From CAWATG01 sp963785035 (lineage in GTDB: Bacteria > Actinomycetota > Acidimicrobiia > IMCC26256 > CAWATG01): a stretch of DNA of 64,000 bases. The stretch is taken from positions 558,001 to 622,000 of the forward strand of contig CAWATG010000004.1 of assembly GCA_963785035.1 (NCBI GenBank). The letters are read 5' to 3'. Below are positions 1 to 10,537 of this stretch, piece by piece (within the stretch, counting starts at the first letter, position 1; each line of letters opens with the position of its first letter). The notes under the pieces were generated by a model. The model made no database searches. It saw only the letters and a list, made by a program, of their open reading frames with translations, and was not told where the DNA came from. A program made the translations under genes and the position numbers.

Positions 1-149
1 ACGAACGAACAGCCCTCATCGACGGCAAGACGGCCGATACGTCGAATCGCATCGATCCGGGCAGCACTGAAGCGCGCCTGGGCCTCGGTGTCGAGAAAAT
101 GGCGGGTCATGCCCAGTTGCCAATCGCCGGTATGCACGAACTTGGTCAT
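1..149 (-). CDS. DNA repair exonuclease, SbcD/Mre11-like metallophosphoesterase (5' part only)
   Basis: The first 49 codons of a gene that runs off the left edge. The N-terminus begins MTKFVHTGDWQLGM and continues with ARFSAARIDAIRRIGRLA, the usual opening of calcineurin-like DNA exonucleases in the SbcD/Mre11/YhaO group. HTGDW holds the first metal-binding Asp; the expected D-x-H motif reads D-W-Q, a variant I know from actinobacterial homologues. ATG at 149 is the only sensible start. It lies 57 bp downstream of another nuclease gene on the same strand, so the two may be co-transcribed. Catalytic motifs II-V lie outside the window, so nuclease activity cannot be verified. Confidence 0.75.
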   Translation of the reverse strand, partial: MTKFVHTGDWQLGMTRHFLDTEAQARFSAARIDAIRRIGRLAVDEGCSF

Positions 150-206
150 AGGTTCGAGGGTACTCAGGGCCTGTGACACCTATCGCTCGAAGTGGGGCGA
201 AGAGGG

Positions 207-1082
207 CTATGTCCGGCTGGCGGCGAGCTTTGATGCGCGGGTCACGAGTGACGGAGCACCGAGGCGCTGGGCCCAGGCTTCGAGTTCGGTGGTCGGACCT
301 GTCCAACGCCAATCATCGACGTTGCCGACGTCGCCGTCGGTCCGGAGCGTTGCGAGCACCTTGAACAGCTCGGCGAGATCGCGCTGGGTTGCCAAGGTGG
401 CCGCGAGCTTCACGGCGCCGCGAACCCTGACGTCCCAGTCCATCGATGCCGGCGGGATCGCAGCGATGGTTCCGTAGCGCGCAAGGACAGCGGCTGCGGA
501 TTTCGCTCCCCAACCGGCGAGGCCAGGGAAGCCGTCGGCGTTGTCGCCGACCAACGCCAAGAAGTCCGGGATCGACGTGGGTTCGACGCCGAACTTTTCA
601 CGGACGGCGGCTTCGTCGATCAAACGATCGTTTCGACGATCGAACTGGACCACCAACGGGTCGACGACGCATTGCGCAAGGTCCTTATCGGGCGTGCAGA
701 TGAAGATCCGCTCCACGCGCGGATCTCGGCGTGCGACCGAAGCAGCCGAGGCCATGGCGTCGTCGGCTTCGAGTTCGACCATGGGCCACACGGTCACGCC
801 GAGCGCAGCGAGTGCACGTTCGAGCAGGGGGAATTGGCTGAGCAGCTCTGGCTCGATCCCCTCCCCCGTCTTGTACCCGTCATAGAGGTCGTTACGAAAC
901 GAGGTGATGACCTGATCGGTGGCGACGCCGACGTGGGTGGCGCCGGATTCGAGCATCGTGAGCACCGAAAAGAGAACCCCACGAACCGCTGCCACTTCGC
1001 TGCCATCGGGGTCACGATGCGATGGCAGTGCAAAATGGTGGCGGAACAGCTCGTAGGTTCCGTCGATAAGGTGCACCTGCAT
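207..1082 (-). CDS. 5'-3' exonuclease (FEN/Pol I N-terminal domain family)
   Basis: A 291-aa stand-alone 5' nuclease of the family that forms the N-terminal domain of DNA polymerase I. Such proteins remove 5' flaps or RNA primers. The start MQVHLIDGTYELFR carries the first metal-binding Asp; ELEADDAMAS and TPDKDLAQ supply the central acidic cluster, and GDNADGFPGLAGWGAKSA is the helix-3-turn-helix region. The ATG at 1082 is preferred over in-frame codons up to 1124 because homology begins at MQVHLIDG and GGGGA lies just upstream. It is divergent from the P450 across 68 bp and upstream of the metallophosphoesterase, a likely repair pair. Confidence 0.88.
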   Translation of the reverse strand: MQVHLIDGTYELFRHHFALPSHRDPDGSEVAAVRGVLFSVLTMLESGATHVGVATDQVITSFRNDLYDGYKTGEGIEPELLSQFPLLERALAALGVTVWPMVELEADDAMASAASVARRDPRVERIFICTPDKDLAQCVVDPLVVQFDRRNDRLIDEAAVREKFGVEPTSIPDFLALVGDNADGFPGLAGWGAKSAAAVLARYGTIAAIPPASMDWDVRVRGAVKLAATLATQRDLAELFKVLATLRTDGDVGNVDDWRWTGPTTELEAWAQRLGAPSLVTRASKLAASRT

Positions 1083-1150
1083 TGGGTCCCCGAGTCGGCT
1101 GATCGCGGCGGAGCGCTGACGCAACGAGCGATATTGCAGAGGAGATTGTC

Positions 1151-2332
1151 ATGCTTGGAGACGAGGCGCCCGAGATGTTCGGCAACACCATTGCCGGTGA
1201 TGTGCGCGATCCGTATCCAAAGCTCGCAGTGAAGCGTCGCACGAGTCCTGTGGAATGGACGAAAAGCTACACGGGCTTCGATGCGCTCACGCTCTACCGC
1301 TATGACGAGGTCGCGGCGGTGCTGCGCGATGACGACACGTGGTCGGCTGCCGCTGCCAAGGCGCTGTACGGCGACGTGATGGGCGAGTTCGTGATGGTCG
1401 GCATGGACGAACCCGAGCATCGGCGGTATCGAGCATTGGTCAGCCCGGCATTTCAGAACAGGGTGCTGGCTCGATGGGAGGACGGCCTGATCCGGCCCGT
1501 CATCGAGCGCGTCGTCGAGCGGCTCGACACAACGGGTCGTGTCGATCTGATCCGAGAGTTCACAGCACAGTTCCCGGTGCGTGTGATTGCCGGGATACTG
1601 GGACTTCCCGAGTCGGACTACGCGCAGTTTCAACGTTGGTCCATGGCGATCATCAACGCGGCAGCAGACGTCGATGCTGCACAGAGGGCATCGGTAGACG
1701 TCGCTACCTATTTCGGCGCGATCCTCGAGGAGCGTCGCAAGGCCCCGACCGGTGACCTGGTCGGCGAGCTTGCAATCGCGGAGATCGAAGGTGAAAGACT
1801 CAGCGATGAAGAGATCTATTCGTTCTTGCGGCTCCTCCTACCCGCCGGCGTCGAGACCACCTACCGGTCATCGGGAAGTCTCCTGCTCGGCCTGCTACAG
1901 AATCCCGACCAACTTGGTGTCCTTCGAGCCGACCGAACCAAACTTCCCGCAGCGATCGAGGAGGGATTGCGCTGGGAAGCGCCGGTGCTGCTGACGACGC
2001 GTATCGCGCGCCACGACACCGAGGTCGCCGACGTTGCCGTTCCTGAGGGTAGTTGGATGGTTGCACATCTCGGATCGGCCAACCGTGATGAGAATCGTTG
2101 GGAGGACTCGGAGTCCTTCGACATTCTCCGAGAGGTTCGTCCGAACATGGCGTTCGGTCACGGTCCGCATATGTGCCTCGGGCTACACCTGGCGCGGCGC
2201 GAGGTACGCGTTGCCCTCGATGTACTCCTCGATCACTTCGACGACATTCGCCTCGATCCCGGTGACGACGATCCGCATGTTCACGGCCGGATCTTCCGTT
2301 CGCCCAACTGCCTACCGGTACGCCTCGCGTGA
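1151..2332 (+). CDS. Cytochrome P450
   Basis: A 393-aa soluble bacterial P450. The oxygen-binding I-helix reads LLLPAGVETTYR, the ExxR motif is in EEGLRWE, and the heme ligand Cys is in FGHGPHMCLGLHLAR. Length and motif order are normal and no membrane anchor is visible, so it is cytosolic and needs ferredoxin partners not found here. The start has a good Shine-Dalgarno (GAGGAGA). Its 3' end overlaps the convergent heme A synthase by 21 bp. Because the window is rich in ACADs and holds a racemase-like protein, an omega-oxidation role on sterol or branched acyl chains (CYP125/CYP142 type) is attractive but inferred; substrate cannot be read from sequence. Confidence 0.95.
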   Translation: MLGDEAPEMFGNTIAGDVRDPYPKLAVKRRTSPVEWTKSYTGFDALTLYRYDEVAAVLRDDDTWSAAAAKALYGDVMGEFVMVGMDEPEHRRYRALVSPAFQNRVLARWEDGLIRPVIERVVERLDTTGRVDLIREFTAQFPVRVIAGILGLPESDYAQFQRWSMAIINAAADVDAAQRASVDVATYFGAILEERRKAPTGDLVGELAIAEIEGERLSDEEIYSFLRLLLPAGVETTYRSSGSLLLGLLQNPDQLGVLRADRTKLPAAIEEGLRWEAPVLLTTRIARHDTEVADVAVPEGSWMVAHLGSANRDENRWEDSESFDILREVRPNMAFGHGPHMCLGLHLARREVRVALDVLLDHFDDIRLDPGDDDPHVHGRIFRSPNCLPVRLA

Positions 2333-3298
2333 CATTACGTTTGACATTGCGTTGGCGGCCGTCGTGTCGCGGGGATTCGCCGTCGTGCTGGTCGAGACCG
2401 GGTCAAGGCAGCCGAACTGCAACAACAGCGCTGCAGTCCACACGACGATCACGCCAACAATGTGGATCTCGACCAGCCATGCGGGAACGCCCGTAAAATA
2501 CTGGGTATAACCAATCGCTCCTTGTGCGAACACGGCGAGGAACGCGAACGTGAGGCGCGATTGCAGACGCGCGAGTCCTCCAGTTCGGTGCGCGACAAAT
2601 AACACGGCGACAAGCGTCGCGAGGAACAGCCACACGATCGTGGCGTGCAGGCGTGCAACGTCGGACAGCGCGAAACCGAAGCGCTTCGCCTCTCTGTCTC
2701 CGGCGTGTGGACCGGTGTTGGTCACGATGGTCCCGGTGATCACGACCAGAGCAGCGCCGGCGAGCGCGGTGTGCGCGAGCGTTCGCATACGAGGCGCGAC
2801 GGCGCTCACGATGGTCGCGCCGTCGGGCACACCCGCACGGAAGCACAGCACGATGGCGTCGGTGAGCAACACCATGGACACCAAGAAGTGCGACATGACC
2901 GCGACGGGGTGTAGGTCGACGAGGACGGTGATGCCACCGAGCACAATCTGTCCGACGACGCCGGCGACCAGGCCCCACGACAGCCATGTCAGGTCACGGC
3001 GACGCGGTGCGCGCAGGTAGGAGCACAGGACCGCCGCGATCACCGCAATCGAAACCGCACCCGTAAACATCCGATTGAGGAATTCCACCATCGCGTGCGA
3101 ATCGTCGACGGCGCGTGGCGTGAGCTCGCCGGGTCTGCAGTTAGGCCAGTCAGGGCAACCGAGACCAGAGTTCGTGACCCGGACTGCAGCGCCGGTAACG
3201 ATGATCACGCCGAGCAGCACCGCCGCGACGAGGACTATCCGACGATAGGTAGGGGGTGTGATCGAGAGCCTCTGGCGCACGTCGTTGATCGTAGGCAC
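2312..3298 (-). CDS. ctaA: Heme A synthase, COX15/CtaA family
   Basis: A 328-aa polytopic membrane protein that oxidises the C8 methyl of heme O to make heme A for aa3 cytochrome oxidase. About eight hydrophobic segments are visible. Family signatures include RVTNSGLGCPDWPNC after TM1 (with a Cys pair), NRMFTG, HFLVSM, and HIVGV near the C-terminus. GTG at 3298 (VPTINDV) is chosen because codons further upstream lie inside the preceding gene; that start leaves a 10-bp gap after ugd. It is convergent with, and slightly overlaps, the P450 gene. Supports aerobic respiration. Confidence 0.92.
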   Translation of the reverse strand: MPTINDVRQRLSITPPTYRRIVLVAAVLLGVIIVTGAAVRVTNSGLGCPDWPNCRPGELTPRAVDDSHAMVEFLNRMFTGAVSIAVIAAVLCSYLRAPRRRDLTWLSWGLVAGVVGQIVLGGITVLVDLHPVAVMSHFLVSMVLLTDAIVLCFRAGVPDGATIVSAVAPRMRTLAHTALAGAALVVITGTIVTNTGPHAGDREAKRFGFALSDVARLHATIVWLFLATLVAVLFVAHRTGGLARLQSRLTFAFLAVFAQGAIGYTQYFTGVPAWLVEIHIVGVIVVWTAALLLQFGCLDPVSTSTTANPRDTTAANAMSNVMSREAYR

Positions 3299-3308
3299 CG
3301 CGGTGCGA

Positions 3309-4659
3309 TCATCGACGATCCGGTACGTGGTCCAGACGGGCCTGGCAGGCGTTTGCCCAGCCGATTCCGTGGTAGCTGAAGCCGGCCTGCCGAGCAGCTT
3401 CGGCGTCGAGAAGGTTCCGTGCGTCGAGCAGGAGCGGCTGTGCCATTCGTTGTGCTGCTTCATGAAGATCCACGGAGCGGAACTCGTCCCATTCGGTTGC
3501 GACGACGAGGATGGTCGCACCGCTGCAGGCCTCGAGCGCGGTGGTGCACACCTCGATCCCGTCAAGTTTGGCGCCGACGGTCGGATCGTAGGCCTGGATT
3601 CGTGCGCCGCGTGCTCCGAGCACCTTCGCAATCTCGATGGCGGGCGAACACCGTAAATCGTCGGTGTTCGCCTTGAATGTCAGACCCCACATCGCGATGA
3701 CATGGCCGGCGACGGAATCGCCGATGACGACTTCGATGGCGTCGGCGATCCGATGCGGCTGTTCGGCATTGACCGTGATCGCGGCATCGAGAACCTTGAA
3801 GTCGAATCCGACGCTCTGGCCGATCTGCATGAGCGCCGAGGTGTCTTTGGGAAAACACGAACCTCCCCAACCGGGACCAGGTTCGAGGAAGTGCGTGCCG
3901 ATTCGTCTGTCGAGCCCCATGCCGTAGGTGACGTGAGAGATGTCGGCGCCGACACGTTCGCACAACGTTGCGATGGAATTGACGAAACTGAGTTTGGTCG
4001 CCAGGAACGCGTTGGCCGCGTACTTGAGAAGCTCGGCGCTCTCAGAGTCCATGATGACGATCGTTCGTCTTGAGATTCCGGTACAGACTCGCGACGCGTG
4101 TCGCAGCGCGTTCGGATTCTGCGCCGACGATCACCCGATCAGGCTCGAGAAAATCCGCTACCGCCGAACCCTCTCGGAGGAACTCGGGATTGGAGACGAC
4201 GTCGATGTCGCTGCGTGCGATCAGGTCGGCGACGATCCGCGCACTTCCGATCGGAACGGTCGACTTGATCACGACGATCGTTCCGGGTTCAAGGTGAGGC
4301 CCGATCTCGAGTGCGACCGCCCGAAGAAAGGAAAGGTCAGCCGTTCCGTCTGTTGATTGCGGCGTCGGAAGACACAGAAAGACGAATTCGCACTGTGTGA
4401 CAGCGACGCTGTTGTCGAGGGAGAAGGTGAGGTTGCCGGCGTTGAGGCCTTGGCGTACCAGCTCGGGCAGTCCGGCCTCGACGATTGCAACCCGACCAGC
4501 TCGCAACTCGGCGACGCGGTCAGCAAGGACATCGGTACAGCGCACGACGTGACCGAGGTGCGCAAGGCAGGCAGCCGAGGTGAGCCCGACATAGCCCGAA
4601 CCGATAACAGTGATGCTCTTTGGCGTGGTTGCTTCGTTGCCGTTCTGCGCGGGTGGCAT
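3309..4659 (-). CDS. ugd: UDP-glucose 6-dehydrogenase, interrupted by a frameshift
   Basis: NAD-dependent four-electron oxidation of UDP-glucose to UDP-glucuronate, for cell-surface polysaccharides. The N-terminal half has the Rossmann motif ITVIGSGYVGLTSA and NPEFLREGSA; the C-terminal half has the catalytic Cys in GPGWGGSCFPKDTSAL and the AFLATKLSFVN region. The halves lie in different frames: frame 1 runs to LYRNLKT and stops 10 codons on, and homology resumes one base later with TIVIMDSES near 4050-4060. Total length is 1351 nt, one base over a multiple of three, so one extra base (AAGACGAACG) is the simplest reading. ATG 4659 fits the family's start. A pseudogene is less likely because both halves are well conserved. 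Confidence 0.88.
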
Positions 4660-4682
4660 ATCGAATGTTAGGTCGGTCTGGC

Positions 4683-6516
4683 CTATTCGCGCGGGGGACG
4701 TTTCGAGTTGCGGAGCCGGCCTCGGGTGTTGCCGTCGAGGATGACCTTGCGAAGACGGACCGCATTGGGCGTGACCTCGACGCACTCGTCCTCGGCCACG
4801 AACTCCAACGCCTGCTCCAGGGAGAAGTGGAGATGGGGCACGAGGCGCACGAGTTCGTCAGCGTTCGCCTGGCGCATGTTGGTGAGTTTTTTCTCCTTGG
4901 TGGGGTTCACGTCCATCTCGTCGGTGCGCGAGTTCTCCCCCACGATCATGCCCTCGTACACCTCAACGCCGGGTCCCACCAGCATCGTGCCGCGCTCTTG
5001 CAGGTTCATGAGGGAGAAGGTGGTCGTCAGCGCCGCTGCGGTCCGAAACCATCGACCCTGCCGGACGTGTCCGAAGCTCGCCATGCCACGCCTCGTAACC
5101 GTCGAAGACATGGTGGAGCATGCCGGTGCCGCGGGTCTCGGTGAGGAACTCGGTCCGGAAACCGATGAGACCACGCGCGGGCACGCGAAAGTCCATGCGT
5201 ACCCAACCTGTGCCGTGGTTGACCATCTGCTCCATGCGGCCCTTGCGGAGCGCCAGAAGCTGGGTGACCACGCCGAGGAAGTCCTCCGGGACGTCGATCG
5301 AGACCCGTTCCATCGGCTCGTGCACCTTGCCATTGACCTCTTTGGTGACGACTTGGGGTTTGCCGACTGTGAGCTCGAATCCCTCACGACGCATCGTTTC
5401 GACGAGTACGGCAAGCTGCAATTCGCCACGGCCCTGTACTTCCCACGCGTCGGGACGGTCGGTGTTGTACACGCGTAGCGAGACGTTTCCCACCAGCTCG
5501 GCGTCGAGGCGACCTTTGACCAGTCGCGCGGTCAGTTTCGAACCGCTCTTGCCTGCCAGCGGCGAGGTGTTGATGCCGATCGTCATCGACAGGCTCGGCT
5601 CGTCGACACTGATCACCGGCAAGGGCCGGGGATCCTCGGCGTCGGAGAGGGTTTCGCCGATCGTGACTTCGGGGATTCCGGATATCGCGATGATCTCTCC
5701 GGGACCGGCAGACTCGACGTCGACCCGCGACAGCGTCTCGGTGACCGAGAGTTCCGCGATCTTCACACGTTCAATCGTTCCGTCGCCGCGGCACCACGCG
5801 ACCTGTTGGCCCTTGGTGATCGTGCCCTGCATGACCCGACAGATCGCAAGACGGCCGACGTAGGGCGATGCATCCAGGTTGGTCACGAGCGCTTGGAGAG
5901 GATGGCCCTCCTCGTAGGACGGCGCGGGAATGTGTTCGAGGAGGAGATCGAACAACGGCACGAGGTCGGTTCCAGGTATCGCGGCGTCCCGTGAGGCCCA
6001 TCCCTCGCGGGCATTGGTGTAGACGATCGGGAACTCGATCTGGTTCTCATCAGCGCCGACGTCCATGAAGAGCTCGTAGACCTCGTCGAGCACCGCGGCG
6101 ATCCGGGCATCAGGACGGTCGACCTTGTTCACCACGAGGATCACCGGCAGGCGTGCCTCAAGTGCCTTGCGGAGCACGAAACGGGTTTGTGGCAGCGGGC
6201 CTTCACTTGCGTCGACGAGCAGGAGTACGCCGTCGACCATCGTGAGCCCACGCTCGACCTCGCCACCGAAATCGGCGTGCCCCGGCGTGTCGATGATGTT
6301 GATCTTCACGTCTCCGTAGCGAACCGCGGTGTTCTTCGCGAGGATCGTGATGCCCTTTTCACGCTCGAGGTCGTTGGAGTCCATGACTCGCTCGTTGACC
6401 TCTTGGTTGGCGCGAAAGGAGCCTGTCTGCCACAGCATGGCGTCGACCAGCGTTGTCTTGCCATGGTCGACGTGGGCGACGATCGCCACATTCCGCAAAT
6501 CGGCGCGCGCGGGCAT
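4683..6516 (-). CDS. typA: TypA/BipA ribosome-associated GTPase, interrupted by a frameshift
   Basis: Translational GTPase of the EF-G family involved in ribosome assembly and stress adaptation. GTPase motifs are AHVDHGKTT (G1), DTPGHADFGG (G3) and NKVDRPDAR (G4). TypA-specific parts are GRGELQLAVL, VPARGLIGFRTEFLT, MNLQERGTMLVGPG and a basic C-terminal tail. The frame changes near 5035, between SDRSGA and TTTFSLMN. At 1834 nt the gene has one base more than the roughly 610 codons of the family, so a single inserted base (GCTGACG) explains it. ATG 6516 is used; a GTG lies one codon upstream. It is 23 bp upstream of ugd on the same strand. Confidence 0.9.
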
Positions 6517-6615
6517 CACAAGCCTTTCGAGAGGACGGCCACGACTTGCAGCCGGAATCCTCGATTGTACCGTCGTTACAGTCCAGGTAGATCATCGGGT
6601 GCGGAAACTCCCGGC

Positions 6616-7594
6616 ATGCGCAAGAATGGTCACGTGGCAGCATCCGAGATCGGCGGGGCCGGCCCCGCGGTGGATTACGACGAGTTCGGTCTGTTCCGGG
6701 AGAACGCAGAAGAGGCCGGAGTCGTCTGGCGGGGACAACCCGACGTTCGCCGTGTCAAGGTTCCCGTCGCGGACGACCGAGTCCTTGAGCGCTCTGGTGT
6801 GGGGCAGTTCAGACCCTGAGATCGTGCTGCTCCACGGTGGTGCGCAAAACGCCCACACATGGGACACCGTTGCGCTCGCGTTGGACCGGCCGCTCGTCGC
6901 CATTGATCTTCCCGGTCATGGACATTCGGATTGGCGTGCCGATCACGCGTATTGGCCAGCGGAGAATGCAGCCGACCTCGCAGTAGCCATTCGCTCACTC
7001 GCACCGAACGCCGCGCTCGTCGTGGGCATGTCGCTCGGCGGGTTGAGCGCGCTGGCGCTCTCACGGGTGGGGCCCGAATTGGTTCGCAAGCTCCTGCTCG
7101 TCGATGTGACACCGGGCGTGAATGAGGCAAAGGCAGCGCCGATCATCAATTTCATTGCCGGTCCCGAGTCCTTTACGTCGTTCGAAGAGCTGCTCGAGCG
7201 AACCATCATGTTCAACCCGACGCGGTTGGTGTCTTCGTTACGCCGTGGCGTGTTACACAATGCGCGTCCGATGCCTGACGGGCAGTGGACGTGGCGCTAC
7301 GACCGTTTCCACCCTTTGCAGGGCGACGGTCCCCCACCGACGGAGGCAGGGGAATTCAGGGCGCCTGATTTCCAGTCGCTCTGGGAGGACTTGTCAGGGC
7401 TTCGTGTCCCGTTCATGCTGGTACGCGGTGGCGAGTCGGGTGTCGTCGGTGACGACGACATTGCCGAGGTGCGGAGGCGTGTACCAAGTGCGCGGATCGA
7501 GGTCGTCGACGGGGCCGGACACAGCATTCAGGGTGACCGCCCGGTCGCACTTGCGGCGATCCTCGAGGAGTTTCTCGCGTCAGACGCGTCGTGA
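6616..7594 (+). CDS. Alpha/beta-fold hydrolase, interrupted by a frameshift
   Basis: An alpha/beta hydrolase of about 325 aa. The oxyanion region is VLLHGGAQNAHTWD, the nucleophile elbow is VGMSLGGLSAL with Ser in G-x-S-x-G, and the catalytic His is in DGAGHSIQGDRP. The first 60 codons (MRKNGHVAASE to VKVPVADDR) are in a different frame from the rest. The change lies near 6795, where CTTGAGC would read through as CTGAGC, and total length is one base over a multiple of three. Start could be ATG 6616 or a GTG 15 bp later. It is convergent with the next gene, 1 bp apart. Substrate unknown; esterase or C-C bond hydrolase are both possible. Confidence 0.8.
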
Positions 7595-7595
7595 A

Positions 7596-9063
7596 CTAGG
7601 AACGCGAGCCGGCGCCTGACTGTTCGAGAACACACTGTTGGCTCCAGAGCTGCACCCGCTGACCCAGCATTACCTCCTGCTCGGGCGTGAGAACGTCTGC
7701 CGCCAGAATCTCGGAGTCGAGGCCGATCGCCATCTTGTGCGCGGTACAGCCGGCCATTTCGAGCGGAAGTCCACTCTGCAGGAATTCCGCGAAGATTGTC
7801 GTTCGCGCCACGGGGATCGCTGACGCCTGCTGTACGTCACCGATGTCGAACGTCGCGTCTGGACCGGGATCGCACGTCTCGAAGGTCGCCAGGCCGGAGG
7901 TTCGCTTCGCGCTCGCCGTGTTCGCGGGCATCGCCGCCGCCCATTGTTCGAGGACGTCGAACAAGCGTGCCGTGTCCTGAGCCGTATCACCACGGATGGC
8001 GACGCGCTCGCACGTCTGCTTCTTGGCGTTCGTGTAGGCGAGGTGCTGATCGCCGCCCCATCCGTCGACTGCGCCGAGGGCAATCTTGGGGTCAATGCGG
8101 GCGCTGAGCATGAGGTAGAGGCCGAACGCGCCGAATGTGCCTGCGTCGAGCTTCTTCTCCCCCTTCCGCAGTTTGGGTGTCTTCACCTTGCGGACCGGCT
8201 CTTTGGCAAGGAAGCGACGCGGATCGAGAAGTTGGTCCTCGGTCGTGGGCGGTTTCCGGAACGCCCGGTTGAGTGCCTTGGTACCTCCTGTCGCGCGCAG
8301 GGCCGACACGAGTGGTTCGCCGAACACGTACGGCGCAGAGAAGAACACCTGCAGGATCTCAGGAACCGACTCCACGGATTTCGCGGTCGAATGCGCTCGC
8401 ATCCTCCGCCTCCAAGCGGTCGTATTTCGCGCGGTCCGCCTCGGAGAGATTGTCTATGAATGCGGTCTCCACGAGGCTGGCGTCTCCCTCGACGAGTGCG
8501 GTGAGGCTGTTGGCCTCGTCGTCGGTCAGGGACTCCTCGAGCTTGGTCAGGTTGAAGTGCTGGTCCTGTAATGCGTGGGTGAGTTCGTGTGCGAGGGTTG
8601 TGCGAATCAGGAGGTTGAGGCGCTTTCCTCGGACGCGAATGCGCTTCTTCTCCGGGTCGTAGAAAGCCGCGACGGCTTCGCCATGGAGTGTCTCGGTTTC
8701 CTTGAGCAGGTCAACCTTGCCGCTGAGGAGTCCAAGCGCCCGCATGATTCGAACGCTTTCGTCCAGGTCGTCGCGTTCTTCTTTCGTGACCTTCGACTCG
8801 TCGATGTCGAGCTCTTTGCGGAACGCCTTGTCGCTGAGGAGCGTGACAGGCACGGCGTTCTTGAATTTCAGCCCTCGTTCGCGTTCGACGAAGTCGACGA
8901 TGGGTTGGATCGATCGATCCCAGTTCCCGAAACCTGCTGCGGCGCGTGCGGCGACCGGGGTCATGGCGCCACTTGCGGGCGCCGCGCTCACAACGAGTGG
9001 CGACATCGCGGATCCAAACAGAACGGCAAGGACGCCGAATGCCGTCGTGGGATGACGTTTCAT
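7596..9063 (-). CDS. Secreted protein with HExxH metallopeptidase-like motif, interrupted by a frameshift
   Basis: About 488 aa; exact family not recognised. It starts MKRHPTTAFGVLAVLFGSAM with a typical signal peptide ending near APASGA. A zinc-protease-like motif, TTLAHELTHALQDQHF, lies around residue 170, followed by EGDASLVE. The C-terminal half (VFFSAPYVFGEPLV onward) has no obvious catalytic motif. The frame changes near 8375 (CGCGAAATCC) and the length is one base over a multiple of three. ATG 9063 is preferred to GTG 9072. The HExxH plus downstream Glu resembles gluzincin-type peptidases; activity is inferred. Upstream (9064-9230) is intergenic and precedes a tRNA on the other strand. 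Confidence 0.7.
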
Positions 9064-9230
9064 GAGAGCCACACCGCCAAGGCTAGAGACAGGCCCGGGC
9101 CGGGCGTGTTGCCATTTCTATCGGCCGAGGCAGGAAACGAATGAACTGGCAGTTTGGCGGACTCCGGAAAGCCGTTGTCCACCCGTCCTGCTAGCATCGC
9201 ACCCTCATGTCCAGCGGTGCTGGGCATCCC

Positions 9231-9302
9231 GGGCGGTTAGCTCAGTGGGAGAGCGCTTCCCTGACACGGAAGAGGTCGGAGGTTCAAAACCTCTACCGCC
9301 CA
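9231..9302 (+). tRNA. tRNA-Val (anticodon GAC)
   Basis: A complete cloverleaf: acceptor GGGCGGT pairs with ACCGCCC, the D arm is GCTC/GAGC, the anticodon loop is CTGACAC (anticodon GAC) on stem CTTCC/GGAAG, and the T arm is GGAGG/CCTCT with TTCAAAA. The 3' CCA is not encoded in full. Confidence 0.96.
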
Positions 9303-9379
9303 CCCTCAACAACACGCGGCGGGCTTGTTTGCCCGATTTTGGCGCGTGACGTTGGCAAGTCGGCGAAAGCGGGGGTGTG

Positions 9380-10537
9380 ATGGGCGGTATCGACCAAGTT
9401 GCGGTCGTCGGCATCGGCCGAACGACCTTCACGCGTGCGTCAGGGCGGACGACCGGATCAATGGCAGCCGAGGCCGTGCGCAAGGCTATTGCCGACGCCG
9501 GACTCGCGCCCGGCAGCGTCAACGGGATCGGGTGTTACCAGGCCGGCGACTCGGTCGGGACGGCTGCGGTGGCCCACGCGGTTGGCATGGACGAGCTCAC
9601 CTGGTCTGTCGATCTGAGTGGCGGCGGCAATGCCGTCGTCACCTGCGTGAGCGACGCTGCACGTGCGGTCGCTACCGGCGCATGCGAGACAGCGGTCGTG
9701 TATCGCTCGATGAACGGCCGCAGTGGTAAGCGCTTCGGTACCGCCGCTGGCTCCAAAGGTCCGCCGGTTCTTCGAGGTGACTCCGAGTTCGGCGCACCGG
9801 TCGGCTATGCCGTTCCCCCACAGTGGATGGCGATGTGGGCGGCGCGCCACCAATACGTGTACGGCAGCACCTGCGAGGACCTCGGCGCGATTGCTGTTAC
9901 CCAGCGCTCCCACGCTGTGGCGAACAGCGAGGCGATTGCGCGCGAACCCATTGATCTCGATGCTTATCTCGCGGGTCGGTGGGTCAACGAGCCGCTTCGG
10001 GTCTTCGATTGCGCCTATGAGGTCGACGGTTCCGTTGCAATGGTGCTGACAAGCCTTGACCGTGCCGCGGACCTCCGCCATAAGCCCGTCCGGATCTTGA
10101 CGGCGACCGATTCCACCTCGGGCGGAGGCTCCTGGGACCAGTGGCCAGACCCGACGACGATGTTCTCGGCGCGCCTCGCAGACCGTTTGTGGTCGACGAG
10201 CGGGCTGAGCCCATCCGAGATGGACGTTGCGTGCATCTACGACTGCTTCACCTACACCGTGATGGCGGTACTCGAAGATCTCGGCTTCGCCGAAAAGGGC
10301 GGTATCGGCGAGTTCTTCCGGACCGGTCGCGCGACCTACGGTGGTGAAGTGGTCGTCAATCCTCACGGCGGGTTGCTCTCGGAGGGCTACCTGCACGGTC
10401 TCAACCATCACCTTGAAGCCGTCACGCAGCTACGTGGCGATGCCGGCGCCCGCCAAGTGGCGAACGCCGAGCTGGCCTTGGTCACCGCGGGTGCAGGTCC
10501 ATATGGCGGTGCGATGATTTACGGGCGGGAGAACTGA
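9380..10537 (+). CDS. Thiolase-like lipid-transfer protein (Ltp/SCPx-type), probable aldolase or thiolase subunit
   Basis: 385 aa with the thiolase fold: VAVVGIGRTTF at the N-terminus, then a DLSGGGNAVV segment where classical thiolases carry the nucleophilic Cys (here Gly), and C-terminal YDCFTYTVM and NPHGGLLSEGYLHG. Loss of the Cys places it with the SCP-x/Ltp2 group rather than biosynthetic thiolases. It overlaps the DUF35 gene by one base (TGATG). Family knowledge: Ltp2-type proteins need a DUF35 partner and cleave steroid side-chain acyl-CoAs by retro-aldol chemistry. Its place in this pathway is inferred. ATG 9380 follows GGGGG; a GTG sits one codon earlier. Confidence 0.85.
   Translation: MGGIDQVAVVGIGRTTFTRASGRTTGSMAAEAVRKAIADAGLAPGSVNGIGCYQAGDSVGTAAVAHAVGMDELTWSVDLSGGGNAVVTCVSDAARAVATGACETAVVYRSMNGRSGKRFGTAAGSKGPPVLRGDSEFGAPVGYAVPPQWMAMWAARHQYVYGSTCEDLGAIAVTQRSHAVANSEAIAREPIDLDAYLAGRWVNEPLRVFDCAYEVDGSVAMVLTSLDRAADLRHKPVRILTATDSTSGGGSWDQWPDPTTMFSARLADRLWSTSGLSPSEMDVACIYDCFTYTVMAVLEDLGFAEKGGIGEFFRTGRATYGGEVVVNPHGGLLSEGYLHGLNHHLEAVTQLRGDAGARQVANAELALVTAGAGPYGGAMIYGREN

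Noticed and set aside
5000..5100. Programmed +1 frameshift signal in typA
   Set aside because: Comparison of contexts at all 19 breaks shows no shared slippery codon, stop or downstream structure; insertion error is simpler.
9303..9305. Possible encoded CCA end of tRNA-Val
   Set aside because: Sequence reads CCC, not CCA; the tail must be added by nucleotidyltransferase.
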